Origin: Streptomyces sp. MMG1533
GTDB lineage: Bacteria > Actinomycetota > Actinomycetes > Streptomycetales > Streptomycetaceae
NCBI RefSeq assembly: GCF_001279775.1
Contig: NZ_LGDG01000238.1
Location: 3,589-67,588, forward strand
DNA: 64,000 bases
Direction of reading: 5' to 3'
The notes under the pieces are model-generated. The model did no database searches, was not told where the DNA came from, and saw only the letters and a list, made by a program, of their open reading frames with translations. Each line of letters begins with the position of its first letter. The first letter of the stretch is position 1. Shown in pieces: positions 45,608 to 56,430 of this stretch. The translations under genes and the position numbers were made by a program.

Positions 45608-46543
45608 ATGCCCTTCCCCGCCCCGCTGACCGGTGTCGTTCCGCCTCTCTGCACGCCGCTGACACCGGAGGGCGAGGTGGACGTCCCCTCGCTGCTCAGG
45701 CTTGTCGACCATCTGCTGGCGGGCGGGGTGCACGGGCTGTTCGTGCTGGGGTCGACGTCGGAGGCGGCGTATCTGACGGACCGGCAGCGCGGGCTGGTGG
45801 TCGAGGCCGTCGCGGGACAGGTCGGGGGCCGGCTCCCGGTGCTCGCCGGGGCGATCGACATGACGACACCACGGGTCCTTGATCACGTGCGGGCGGTGAC
45901 GAAGGCGGGCGCCGACGCGGTGGTCGTCGCCGCGCCGTTCTACACCCGCACCCACCCCGCGGAGATCGCCCGCCACTATCGCCTGGTCGCGGCCGGCAGT
46001 CCGGTCCCCGTCGTCGCCTATGACATCCCCTCGGCCGTCCACACCAAGCTCCCCGGCGAGGTCGTCCTGGAACTCGCCGCCGAGGGTGTACTGGCCGGGC
46101 TCAAGGACTCCAGCGGCGACCTCGCGGGCTTCCGTGCCGTGGTGTCCGGTGCCCGCACCGACCCGCGCATCACCGGCTTCAGCGTGCTGACCGGCTCCGA
46201 GACCATCGTCGACGCGGCGCTCGCGGTCGGCGGCGACGGGGCGGTGCCCGGCCTCGCGAACGTCGACCCGCACGGTTACGTCCGCCTCGACGGCCTCTGC
46301 CGGACCGGCGAGTTCGAGCAGGCCCGGGTCGAACAGGAGCGGTTGTGCGCCCTGTTCGGCATGGTGGGCGTCGGGGACCCGGCCCGGATGGGCGGCAGCT
46401 CGTCGGCGCTGGGGGCGTTCAAGGCGGCGCTGCACTTGCGGGGGATCATCGACTGCCCGGTGACGGCGGCACCTCAAGTGCCGTTGTCGGGAGACGAGGT
46501 GGAGAGCGTGGGGAAGTTCCTGGAGAGGGCGGGGCTGCTCTAG
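45608..46543 (+). CDS. Dihydrodipicolinate synthase-family aldolase
   Basis: 311 residues, class I Schiff-base TIM barrel (DapA/NanA). VVPPLCTPLTPEGEVDVPSL, GLFVLGSTSEAAYL, APFYTRTHPAEIARHY, YDIPSAVHTKL (catalytic Tyr) and LAGLKDSSGDL (Schiff-base Lys). The family acts on pyruvate-derived aldols. Isolated from lysine genes, so a catabolic aldolase is as likely as DapA. AGGGAG precedes ATG 45608. Confidence 0.88.
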   Translation: MPFPAPLTGVVPPLCTPLTPEGEVDVPSLLRLVDHLLAGGVHGLFVLGSTSEAAYLTDRQRGLVVEAVAGQVGGRLPVLAGAIDMTTPRVLDHVRAVTKAGADAVVVAAPFYTRTHPAEIARHYRLVAAGSPVPVVAYDIPSAVHTKLPGEVVLELAAEGVLAGLKDSSGDLAGFRAVVSGARTDPRITGFSVLTGSETIVDAALAVGGDGAVPGLANVDPHGYVRLDGLCRTGEFEQARVEQERLCALFGMVGVGDPARMGGSSSALGAFKAALHLRGIIDCPVTAAPQVPLSGDEVESVGKFLERAGLL

Positions 46544-46674
46544 GGCCTGTCCGCCGGACTGCCCTGGTGCCACCTCCGCCTGCGGCGCTGCCCCCTGCGA
46601 GGCCGAGATCGAAGCCCGTATAAAGACTGCTTAAATGATCTCCGTTCGATGATCGACAAGAACGGGGAAGAGTC

Positions 46675-47850
46675 ATGGGACGCCTGGTTCGTGCTGGGAT
46701 GGCGGCGGGAGCAGCCCTGTTGCTCGCCGCGTGCGGTGGCGGCGAGCTCCGAGTGGACGGCGGAGCGGCCGCCTCCGGGGGCGGCAAGAAGACCACGGAC
46801 GCGAAGACCGCGTCGCTCGCACAGTCGGGCAGCCTGACGGTGGCGTTCTGCCACGAGATACCCGACGGCGACAGCGACTCCCCGGTGTACGGCCTCACCC
46901 TGCGGTCGTACTCGACGAAGAACGGAGCCGTGCTCGCGGAGCGCAGCACCGTCCTGCCGAGCCAGGTGGAGCCGAGGACGGTGTGCGAGAAGGAGAGCTA
47001 CCGCAGCCTGTCCAGCCTCGCCTTCAACAAGGACCTCAGCCTGGTGGCCGGCATCACGGAGGCCGGCGCGAACGACCGGGCCGCGGCCTACGACCTCGCC
47101 ACCGGCAAGGAGATCTCCCCGCCGGACCCGGACGCCTTCACCGAGCGTCCGGAGAACGCCTCGGCCGTCTTCCACCCCACCACGGGACGGCTGTGGTACG
47201 GCGAGCAGAACGGCGACTACGGGAGCAGCAGCGCCGACGGCTTCGGCTCGCGCGACGCACGCAAGGGGTACTCGACCGAGGAGCGCATCGCCGCCTCCGG
47301 GGTCTCCGACGTCCTCCACCAGGACGCCGCCACCACCCTCACCGCCCTCGCGGCGCAGCGCATCACCGGCCCGGTCACGCCCTCCGCCCAAATCCTCGCC
47401 CACAGCGCCGACTACATCGAGTCCGGGCCCACCCTGGAGCTGAGCCGCGTGTCGCAGACGGGCGGCCACGGCGACACCGGCGTGGGCGGCTACCTGGAGG
47501 ACGTCACCACCAAGGGCCTGGACTCCGTCTCCGGTTGCGAGCCGGTGTTCTGGCGGGACGACACCAACCTGGTGTGCGACTTCAAGCAGATCACCTTCAC
47601 GTCCGACTACACGGAGGCCGTGAAGACCCAGGACCTGATCCCCGCCAACGACCGCGCCAACCAGAACCCGGTCCTCTCCGCGGACGGCAAGTCGTTCGCC
47701 TTCCTCTCCGAGGGGGAGGGTGATCAACTCTCCCTCTTCCGCGCCGACTTCGCGTCCGGCGCCACCGCCCAGCCGGTGAAGGTCGCCGATGTGGAGATGC
47801 CCCTCGACGGCTCGGAGGATCACCACATAACGCTGGTCCGCTGGAACTGA
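46675..47850 (+). CDS. Lipoprotein with probable beta-propeller-like domain
   Basis: 391 residues. Lipobox LLLAAC after a short signal (cleavage before Cys20), then a Ser/Gly linker and a repetitive extracellular domain with GLTLRSYSTKNGAVLAERS, AAYDLATGKEI, VFHPTTGRLWYGEQ and NPVLSADGKSFAFLSEGEGD, reminiscent of WD40/TolB-like blades. Function unknown. An AT-rich stretch (GTATAAAGACTGCTTAAATG) at about 46618-46637 probably holds the promoter. Convergent with the LuxR-type regulator. Confidence 0.75.
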   Translation: MGRLVRAGMAAGAALLLAACGGGELRVDGGAAASGGGKKTTDAKTASLAQSGSLTVAFCHEIPDGDSDSPVYGLTLRSYSTKNGAVLAERSTVLPSQVEPRTVCEKESYRSLSSLAFNKDLSLVAGITEAGANDRAAAYDLATGKEISPPDPDAFTERPENASAVFHPTTGRLWYGEQNGDYGSSSADGFGSRDARKGYSTEERIAASGVSDVLHQDAATTLTALAAQRITGPVTPSAQILAHSADYIESGPTLELSRVSQTGGHGDTGVGGYLEDVTTKGLDSVSGCEPVFWRDDTNLVCDFKQITFTSDYTEAVKTQDLIPANDRANQNPVLSADGKSFAFLSEGEGDQLSLFRADFASGATAQPVKVADVEMPLDGSEDHHITLVRWN

Positions 47851-47853
47851 CGC

Positions 47854-48519
47854 TCACACCGTCCCCGGGGTCACCAGGCCCGACTCGTAGGCCACGATCA
47901 CGAGTTGGGCCCGGTCCCGCACCCCCAGCTTCCCCATGATCCGGCTGACGTGGGTCTTCGCGGTCAGCGGGCTCAACCCCAACGCCTCCGCGATCTCCGT
48001 GTTGTTGAGGCCGCGCGCGACCAACGCAAGCACCTCACGCTCACGTTCCGACAGGCACTCCGGCCCGCCACCCGCCGCCGGCACCGAAGGGCTGCGCAGG
48101 AACCGCTCGATCAACCGGGCCGTCGGCCCGGGCGACAGCAGCGCCTCCCCCGCCGCCACCGTACGGATCGCGTCGAGGAGTTCGGCCGGCCGGGTGTCCT
48201 TCACCAGGAACCCGGAGGCCCCGGCCCGCAGTGCCTCGACGATGTTCTCGTCCGTGTCGTAGGTGGTGAGGACCAACACCCTCACCCCCGCCAAGTCCTC
48301 GTCGGCGGCGATCAAGCGGGTCGCCTCGATCCCGTCCAGGTCGGGCATCCGCACGTCCATCACCACGAGGTCGGCGCGGGCACCGCGAGCCAGCTCGACG
48401 GCCTCACGCCCGGTGCCGGCCTGCCCGACCACCTCCATGTCCCGCGCCGACTCGACGAGCATCGCGAACGCCTCTCGTACGAGAGTCTGGTCGTCGGCGA
48501 GCAGTACGCGGATGGTCAT
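47854..48519 (-). CDS. NarL/LuxR-family response regulator
   Basis: 221 residues. Receiver about 1-120: LLADDQTLVREAF, phospho-Asp in LVVMDVRMPDLDG, VLVLTTYDTDE, FLVKDTRP. LuxR HTH about 150-215: LSEREREVLALVARGLNNTE, LSPLTAKTHVSRIMGKL. Start overlaps the kinase stop (ATGA). With the kinase it probably controls the MMPL exporter. Confidence 0.94.
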   Translation of the reverse strand: MTIRVLLADDQTLVREAFAMLVESARDMEVVGQAGTGREAVELARGARADLVVMDVRMPDLDGIEATRLIAADEDLAGVRVLVLTTYDTDENIVEALRAGASGFLVKDTRPAELLDAIRTVAAGEALLSPGPTARLIERFLRSPSVPAAGGGPECLSEREREVLALVARGLNNTEIAEALGLSPLTAKTHVSRIMGKLGVRDRAQLVIVAYESGLVTPGTV

Positions 48520-49754
48520 CCGTTCCCCCCAGATGCGGCAGCGGCGAGTGGCAGTACGGCGGTCACCTCGAAGCCGCCCGGGCCCCGTGGTCCGGCGTCG
48601 AGTGTGCCACCGACGCTGCGGGCCCGCTCCCGCATCCCGACCAGCCCGTAACCCGGGGTGCCGCCGAGCACGGGCCCGATCCCGTCGTCGGTCACCGACA
48701 GGTGCAGGGCGCCTTGCTCCTCGTACATCCGCAGGCGTACGGCGGGTTCGGGCCCGGCATGCCGCACCGCGTTGGTCAGCGCCTCCTGCACGATCCGGTA
48801 CGCGGCGGCGCCCACCGCGGGCGGCGCCTGCCGGACCCGGACGTCGGGTTCCACCCGGGCCCCCGCGAGCCGCGCCGCCGCCACCAGGTCGGGCACGCCG
48901 TCGAGGCCGGGCAGCGGACCGCGTGCCTCGCCGTGCTCGGAGGCCCGCAGCACCTCCAGCGTCGTACGGATCTCCCCACGCGTACTCCGGCAGGTCTCGG
49001 CGATGTCGTCGAGGGCCTTGGCGACCGTCTCCCGGTCGAGGCGGTCGGGGTCGGCGGCCAGGACGTGGGCGGCGACGGAGGTCTGGACGCCGATGAGGGT
49101 GATGCTGTGTGCGAGCAGATCGTGCAGATCACGGGCGATGCGCAGCCGTTCTTCCGCGACCCTTCTGCGCGCCTCCTCCTCACGGGTGCGTTCGGCGCGC
49201 TCGGCGCGGTCCACGATCGAGGCGACGTACTGGCGGTAGTAGCGCATGTCGACACCGCAGAAGAGCACGGCGACGACCCAGCCGGAGATCCGCAGCAGCT
49301 CGACGGCCTGCTTCTCGTCGACGGTGAGCATCACGCTCACGGAGACACCGAGCACCAGGCCGCCCGCCAGGATCGTGCGCAGGGGGCGCCCGGTGACCGC
49401 GACCGTGTACAGCGCGGTGAAGGCCGCCGCGGTGGGGGCGTTGTGGTTGTTGTCGAGGGCGTGGTACGGCACGACCAGCGCCACCATCACCGCGAGCACG
49501 AGCAGCGGACGGCGCCGGCGCCACACGATCGGCACGTGCGCGACGAGCAGCAGCGTCCAGCCGAGCGCGTCCGGGCGGCGGCTGTCGTCGGTGAACAACC
49601 CGATGCACACGGCGGCCACGGCGAGCCCGAGCGCGAAGAGCGCGTCGTTGCGGGTGCCGTGCGGGGCGGTGCGGGGATCGCGGTGGATCGCCGCGATGAT
49701 CCGGTCGCTCAGGCTGGTTCGGCTGGTCTCCTGCACGGGCTCATCCTCCGCCAC
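48516..49754 (-). CDS. NarX/DesK-type sensor histidine kinase
   Basis: 412 residues. About five membrane segments in the first 170 residues, a coiled coil (RAERAERTREEEARRRVAEE), HisKA_3 with RIARDLHDLLAHSITLI (phospho-His) and HATPase (QEALTNAVRHAG, DDGIGP, GYGLVGMRERA). GTG 49754 has GGAGGGG seven bases upstream; a GTG overlapping the MMPL stop at 49808 is an alternative. Lies between its regulator and the MMPL gene. Confidence 0.92.
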   Translation of the reverse strand: MAEDEPVQETSRTSLSDRIIAAIHRDPRTAPHGTRNDALFALGLAVAAVCIGLFTDDSRRPDALGWTLLLVAHVPIVWRRRRPLLVLAVMVALVVPYHALDNNHNAPTAAAFTALYTVAVTGRPLRTILAGGLVLGVSVSVMLTVDEKQAVELLRISGWVVAVLFCGVDMRYYRQYVASIVDRAERAERTREEEARRRVAEERLRIARDLHDLLAHSITLIGVQTSVAAHVLAADPDRLDRETVAKALDDIAETCRSTRGEIRTTLEVLRASEHGEARGPLPGLDGVPDLVAAARLAGARVEPDVRVRQAPPAVGAAAYRIVQEALTNAVRHAGPEPAVRLRMYEEQGALHLSVTDDGIGPVLGGTPGYGLVGMRERARSVGGTLDAGPRGPGGFEVTAVLPLAAAASGGNG

Positions 49755-49804
49755 GAGGGCGCCCCTCCGGGAGGGGAGGGACGCCCTGACGGTGTGCACG
49801 CGGC

Positions 49805-51892
49805 TCACACCGGCTCCGGCTGCCGTTCCGGGCGCTCCGGACTGGGCTCCGGCATCCGCGACAGCCGGCCCGGCCACCACACCTTCCGGCCGAGGAGCAC
49901 GCTCGCCGTGGTCACCAGATAGGTCCGGACGAGGAACGTGTCGAGGAGGACGCCGACCGCGATGACGAAGCCGAGTTCGACGAGCCCCACCAGGGGCAGC
50001 GTGGTGAGCACGGCGAACGTCGCGGCGAGGACGACGCCCGCGGAGGCGATGACGCCGCCGGTGGTGCGCAGGGCGGTGAGCGCCGCGGTCTGCGGGTCGG
50101 CGCCGTTGAGTGACTCCTCGCGCATCCGGTGCATCAGGAAGATGCCGTAGTCGACGCCCAGCGCCACCAGGAAGACGAAGGACAGCAGTCCGAGTCCGGG
50201 GTCGGTTCCCCCGAAGTCGAGCACCGGTCCGAAGACCAGTCCCCCGATGCCGAGCGCCGCGCCCCACACCGCGACCACGGCGACCAGCAGCATCAGCGGC
50301 GCGACGAGACTGCGCAGCAGGAACACGAGGATCACGAACACCGCGGCGAGCACCAGCGGCACGATGACCATGCGGTCCCGGGACTCGCTGTCGGCCAGGT
50401 CGATCTGCTGGGCGCTCGGCCCGCCGACGTAGGCGCCGTAGGAGTCGTCGAGGCCGTGGCGCAGGGCCTCGATGGTTTTGGTCTCGCCCGGTGACTCGGG
50501 GGCGGCGGTGGTGAAGACGGAGATCTCGGTCCAGCCGTCGCCACTGCGCCCGGCTTCCGCCTCGGCGACCCCGTCGGTCGTGCGGGCCTTGTCCAGGACG
50601 GCGCCCGCCTTGTCCGCCGGGGCGATGACCGTGACCGGCTGACTGCTGCGCTCCGGGTACTCGCGGGCCAGCGTCTGCATCGCGGCGATCGACTCGGGTT
50701 TCTCGGTGAAGGAGTCCTCCTGCTTGAGGCTCCCGGGCAGGTTGAGGACGCCGAGCGCGAGCGTGCCGAGGAGGACGGCACCGCCCGCGAGCACGGCGGC
50801 CGGCCGTCGGGTGGCCGAGGTGCCCATCGCGCCGAACAGCGAGCGGCGGTTCTTGGGCGTGCTGCCGAAGGCCGGGATCATCGGCCAGAAGATCCGCCGC
50901 CCGAGCAGCACCAGGACCGCGGGCAGGAGCGTGGTCATGGCGACCAGCGCGGCGAGCACACCGATCATGCCGACCGGCCCCATGCCGCTGCTGCTGTTCA
51001 GATCGGCGGCGAGCAGGCACAGCAGACCGGCCGCGACGGTCCCGGACGAGGCGAGGATCGCCGGTCCGCAGCCCCGCAGCGCGGTGCGCATGGCGTCGTA
51101 CGGCCGCTCGTGGCGTCGTAGCTCCTCGCGGTAGCGGGAGATGAGCAGGAGCGCGTAGTCGGTGCCTGCGCCGAGGACGAGGATGGTCATCACTCCGCCG
51201 CTCTGGCCGGTGATGGTGACGTCGAACAGTTCGTGGAGGCCGTATCCGGCGGCCATCGCCATGGCGGCGGCGACGCCCGCGACGGCGAGCGGGACCAGCC
51301 ACAGGAACGGGCTGCGGTAGATGAGGATCAGCAGGACGGTGACCACGCCGAGGGTGGCCAGCAGCAGGGTGCCGTCGATCGTCTCGAACACCTTGCTCAT
51401 GTCGGTGTTGAGCGCGCCGGGCCCGCCGACCTCGACACTGAGCCCGCCCGTGCCCTCGGCGAGGTCGCGCACGCCGTCCACGAAGGCGTTGCGGGCCTCC
51501 TCGTCCTGGCCCGGCTGGGTGCTGGACACCGGGTACATCAGGGTGGAGCCGTCCTCGGACGGGATGCCCCGCGGTGTGCCCGAGAGGTCGTAGGCGCCGC
51601 CGACCTCGGTGACCTGGTCCGCGGCGGTCTGCCGGTCGGCGGAGGTGAGCCCGCCGTCCCGGTGGTACACGAGCACCAGGTCGGTCGACTCGCCGCCCGG
51701 CAACTCGTCCTGGATCCGCGCCACCTGGGTGGAGTCCGCGCTGTCGGGCAGATAGTCGACCGCGCGGTTCTGCTGTACGTCGCTGAACTTCCCGGCGAGC
51801 GGTCCGACGAGCACGAGCGCGGCCAGCCACAGGCCGAGCACCACCCAGGGCACTGCGCCCCGTCGCCGTGTAAGTGTCCTTGCGGCCCCCAT
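49805..51892 (-). CDS. MMPL/RND-family membrane exporter
   Basis: 695 residues, about 12 membrane segments in two halves. TM1 near 15-32, large extracellular loop (about 40-175), cluster TM2-6 with GQSGGVMTILVLGAGTDYAL, second loop about 370-500, then a second cluster with LVALGVDYGIFLMHRMREES. The GTDYALL and GVDYGIFL motifs mark MMPL proteins, which export lipids or lipophilic drugs. First gene of an MMPL-kinase-regulator operon. Confidence 0.92.
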   Translation of the reverse strand: MGAARTLTRRRGAVPWVVLGLWLAALVLVGPLAGKFSDVQQNRAVDYLPDSADSTQVARIQDELPGGESTDLVLVYHRDGGLTSADRQTAADQVTEVGGAYDLSGTPRGIPSEDGSTLMYPVSSTQPGQDEEARNAFVDGVRDLAEGTGGLSVEVGGPGALNTDMSKVFETIDGTLLLATLGVVTVLLILIYRSPFLWLVPLAVAGVAAAMAMAAGYGLHELFDVTITGQSGGVMTILVLGAGTDYALLLISRYREELRRHERPYDAMRTALRGCGPAILASSGTVAAGLLCLLAADLNSSSGMGPVGMIGVLAALVAMTTLLPAVLVLLGRRIFWPMIPAFGSTPKNRRSLFGAMGTSATRRPAAVLAGGAVLLGTLALGVLNLPGSLKQEDSFTEKPESIAAMQTLAREYPERSSQPVTVIAPADKAGAVLDKARTTDGVAEAEAGRSGDGWTEISVFTTAAPESPGETKTIEALRHGLDDSYGAYVGGPSAQQIDLADSESRDRMVIVPLVLAAVFVILVFLLRSLVAPLMLLVAVVAVWGAALGIGGLVFGPVLDFGGTDPGLGLLSFVFLVALGVDYGIFLMHRMREESLNGADPQTAALTALRTTGGVIASAGVVLAATFAVLTTLPLVGLVELGFVIAVGVLLDTFLVRTYLVTTASVLLGRKVWWPGRLSRMPEPSPERPERQPEPV

Positions 51893-52030
51893 GGACGGGC
51901 CTCCCTCCGGTCGGAATGTCTGGGTCGTTTCCAGACTCCCGGCGGGCAGGGGGCGATTCGTCGGGCGGGAGGGCGAGTTGCGGGGTACTGCCCGGGGTGA
52001 CCGGGCGGGCGCGTTACTCCCCGGGGAGTA

Positions 52031-52726
52031 TCAGGACGGCGTCCGCGCCGACACCAGCAGCCGGGTCACGTCGTCCGCGCAGATGGTCAGGGCTGCGCCC
52101 ACGGTGGACAGGACATCGCGCTCGGCCGGGGTGTACGGGCCGTCCGCGAGGGCGATCCGGGCACCCTGCAGCAGGATCGATTCGCGGCCGGCGGGGGCGA
52201 GGTGCGGGGCCAGCGGGTCCAGCGCCTCGTGCAGCTCTATGGCCAGCCCCGTGCCGCACGGGCGGCCGTAGACCCGCCCGGTGTCCAGGGCCAGCGCCTC
52301 GACCAGGGCGTTCAGCTGCTCCTCCGTGCAGTCGTCGAAGCCGGCGGCGCGGACCGTGGCCGCGGCGGCCTCCAGCGACGTACGGGAACAGGTGCCGCCT
52401 GCCGAGAGGATCGCGAGGGCGACCGTGTGGACGGCGTCCCTGAGCATCGCGGAGAAGCGGGTGGTCGTCGGGTGGTCGAGGGCGTCGGTGCCGAAGTGGC
52501 GGCGGCAGGCCGCGCACTCCACGACGGGACCGGTCTCGCCACGCGGCAGCACGGGCACACCGAGCAGGGTGAAGCGGCGGTGCCCGGTCAGCCGCTGGAA
52601 GTTGCGGTCGCCACCGCAGCCGGGGCAGAAGAACTCCCCGTCCCCCACGGGCGTCCACGCGGTGCGGGTGCCCAGGAGGCGCGCAGGCCTGGCAGCACGG
52701 CCGTTTCGTCCCCGTCCTGGCAGCAC
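52031..52726 (-). CDS. TerB-like protein with N-terminal zinc ribbon
   Basis: 231 residues. EFFCPGCGGDRNFQRLTGH and VVECAACRRHFG form a four-Cys ribbon; the C-terminal helical part (ALDPLAPHLAPAGRESILLQ, DGPYTPAERDVLSTVGAAL) resembles TerB tellurite-resistance proteins. GTG 52726 with GGAGGT six bases upstream is a clear start. Cytoplasmic. Role of single TerB proteins is unknown; no other ter genes are near. Confidence 0.82.
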   Translation of the reverse strand: MLPGRGRNGRAARPARLLGTRTAWTPVGDGEFFCPGCGGDRNFQRLTGHRRFTLLGVPVLPRGETGPVVECAACRRHFGTDALDHPTTTRFSAMLRDAVHTVALAILSAGGTCSRTSLEAAAATVRAAGFDDCTEEQLNALVEALALDTGRVYGRPCGTGLAIELHEALDPLAPHLAPAGRESILLQGARIALADGPYTPAERDVLSTVGAALTICADDVTRLLVSARTPS

Positions 52727-52898
52727 GTCAGCACCTCCGTAACTCCCCCACGGCCTCAAGGGCGCGGGAGGTGCCCCCAACGGCAACGTCGCCGCGCTTG
52801 CGTGATGTTAGCCACATCCGAGACTCGGCGTCATTACCCCTGACGAGACCTTCCCGTGACCTGCACATGGATTGGCCGGTATACGACGGGACACAGCG

Positions 52899-52934
52899 GG
52901 GCCCCGCCCGCCGGACAAATGGCGAACGGGGCCC
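52899..52934. terminator. leuA terminator hairpin
   Basis: GGGCCCCG pairs with CGGGGCCC, with an inner GCC/GGC pair, just beyond the leuA stop on its strand. The 230-bp gap to the TerB gene holds only this and the TerB-gene promoter region. Confidence 0.7.
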
Positions 52935-52954
52935 TAAACCGCCGGTGGGGCTGG

Positions 52955-54807
<1,853 letters not shown>

Positions 54808-54998
54808 GATGGTCCGCAGCCTAGCCGAGCCGCGCCGGTTGCGGGGGCCCGTATCAGTATGCGGGACCCCGGGGATCAATGGGACAAAAAGTGCGCCATA
54901 CCACTTCGCTACCGACGGTGAGGCTTCTTATCCCTACATTTCACCAATCATGGTTGCGGGTGGTGACAGCGGCATAACTCAGTGCAAGGGTGCCGGGC

Positions 54999-56069
54999 AT
55001 GATGACGAACGGGGGCTTCGAGCCCGTCTTCTGCACCGTCGTACCGCCGCATGTCCTCGACAAGCTGGCCGGCAACGACGACCCCGCACTCTCCGGTCCC
55101 GCCCAGCGCACCCTGATGCGCGACAGCGAGCTGCGCGCCAAGCGCCGTGTGACCACCGAATTCCGCCTCGCGGCGGCGCCGTCGGCGAAGGCACCGTCGG
55201 ACCAGCCGCTGCGCACCATCTACGACGCCGGGCACAAGACCGGCCTGCCCGGCACCAAGGTGCGCGAAGAGGGCTCGGAACCCGGCCAGGACGCGACGGT
55301 CAACCGCGCCTACGCCGGGCTCGGCGCCACCTTCGACCTGTTCCTCAAGGCCTACGGCCGCCACTCGATCGACGGCGACGGCCTGCCCCTGGACGCCACC
55401 GTCCACTACGACGAGAACTACGGCAACGCCTTCTGGAACGGCGAACAGATGGTGTTCGGCGACGGTGACGGCGAGATCTTCCTCGACTTCACCATCCCGA
55501 TCGACGTCATCGGCCACGAGCTGACCCACGGCGTCACGCAGTACACGGCGAACCTCACCTACTTCGGCCAGCCGGGTGCCCTGAACGAGTCGATGTCCGA
55601 CGTCTTCGGCTCGCTGATCAAGCAGTACACGCTCGGCCAGACCGCCGCCGAGGCCGACTGGCTGATCGGCGCGGGCCTGCTCGCCCCCAGCGTCACCGGC
55701 AAGGCCCTGCGCTCCATGAAGGAACCGGGCACCGCCTACGACGACGACGTCCTCGGCAAGGACCCGCAGCCCGCGACCATGGACGACTACGTCCGCACCG
55801 GCCGCGACAACGGCGGCGTCCACATCAACTCCGGCATCCCCAACCACGCCTTCTACCTGGCCGCGACCGCCCTCGGCGGCCACGCCTGGGAGAAGGCGGG
55901 CCAGATCTGGTACGACGCCCTGACCGGCGGCGAGCTGACGGAGCGCGCGTTCTTCGGCGACTTCGCCAAACTGACCGTGAAGGCCGCGCGGGAGCGCTTC
56001 GGCGACGGCGGCGAGGAACTCCGGGCCGTGGAGAAGGCCTGGGAGCAGGTCGGGGTGCGCATTCTCTGA
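54999..56069 (+). CDS. Protealysin-like M4 metalloprotease, no signal peptide
   Basis: 356 residues. Short protealysin-type propeptide with PPHVLDKLA near residue 20, then the thermolysin fold: IPIDVIGHELTHGVTQY (HExxH zinc site) and GALNESMSDVFGSL (third ligand Glu), GRDNGGVHINSGIPNHAFY (catalytic His region). No secretion signal, so it acts inside or leaves by another route. ATG 54999 has AAGGG eight bases upstream; GTG 54990 is an alternative. Its cognate inhibitor gene follows 21 bp downstream. Confidence 0.93.
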   Translation: MMTNGGFEPVFCTVVPPHVLDKLAGNDDPALSGPAQRTLMRDSELRAKRRVTTEFRLAAAPSAKAPSDQPLRTIYDAGHKTGLPGTKVREEGSEPGQDATVNRAYAGLGATFDLFLKAYGRHSIDGDGLPLDATVHYDENYGNAFWNGEQMVFGDGDGEIFLDFTIPIDVIGHELTHGVTQYTANLTYFGQPGALNESMSDVFGSLIKQYTLGQTAAEADWLIGAGLLAPSVTGKALRSMKEPGTAYDDDVLGKDPQPATMDDYVRTGRDNGGVHINSGIPNHAFYLAATALGGHAWEKAGQIWYDALTGGELTERAFFGDFAKLTVKAARERFGDGGEELRAVEKAWEQVGVRIL

Positions 56070-56090
56070 CTCCGTACTAGACAGGGAGCC

Positions 56091-56357
56091 ATGCGTATTC
56101 AGGTGAGGCGCACGGGCGGGTTCGCGGGCATCGAGCGGCATGCCGAGGTGAACACCTCGGACCGGACCGATGCCCACGAATGGCACGCCCTGGCCGAGAA
56201 AGCGGTCGCCGCCGGCCGGGGCACGCCCCCGATCGGGGTGCCGGACGGCTTCAGCTACCAGATCACGGTGGACGGGAAGACGGTGTACTGCTCGGATCCC
56301 CGGCTCACGGAGGAGCAGCGGAAGCTGATCTCGCGGGTGCTGAAGGAAGGGGCGTGA
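56091..56357 (+). CDS. Emfourin-type protealysin inhibitor
   Basis: 88 residues. MRIQVRRTGGFAGIERHAEV and PDGFSYQITVDGKTVYCSDP match the emfourin family, slow tight-binding inhibitors of protealysin-like proteases. AGGGAG precedes the ATG. Direct adjacency to the M4 gene supports the pairing: the inhibitor should guard the cell against its own protease. Confidence 0.9.
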   Translation: MRIQVRRTGGFAGIERHAEVNTSDRTDAHEWHALAEKAVAAGRGTPPIGVPDGFSYQITVDGKTVYCSDPRLTEEQRKLISRVLKEGA

Positions 56358-56392
56358 CGGCGGGCGCGTAACTCGTTGTTCACGCCTGCCCG

Positions 56393-56430
56393 TTGACTTC
56401 CGTACCCGCCAGTACGGATGATCCGGCGCA
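56393..56430 (+). promoter_or_regulatory. Leaderless promoter with dyad for beta-glucosidase
   Basis: TTGACT (56393-56398) and GATGAT (spacer 18) would start transcription at about the ATG 56430. CCGTAC-N6-GTACGG (56400-56417) fills the spacer and could be a repressor site. Confidence 0.5.

Noticed and set aside
48516..51830. 1104-codon minus frame spanning kinase and MMPL regions
   Set aside because: Only its last ~412 codons are protein-like (the kinase); the rest is the wrong frame of the MMPL gene.
52031..52726. Tellurite-resistance operon
   Set aside because: Only a lone TerB-like protein is present; no terC, terD or terZ type neighbours.
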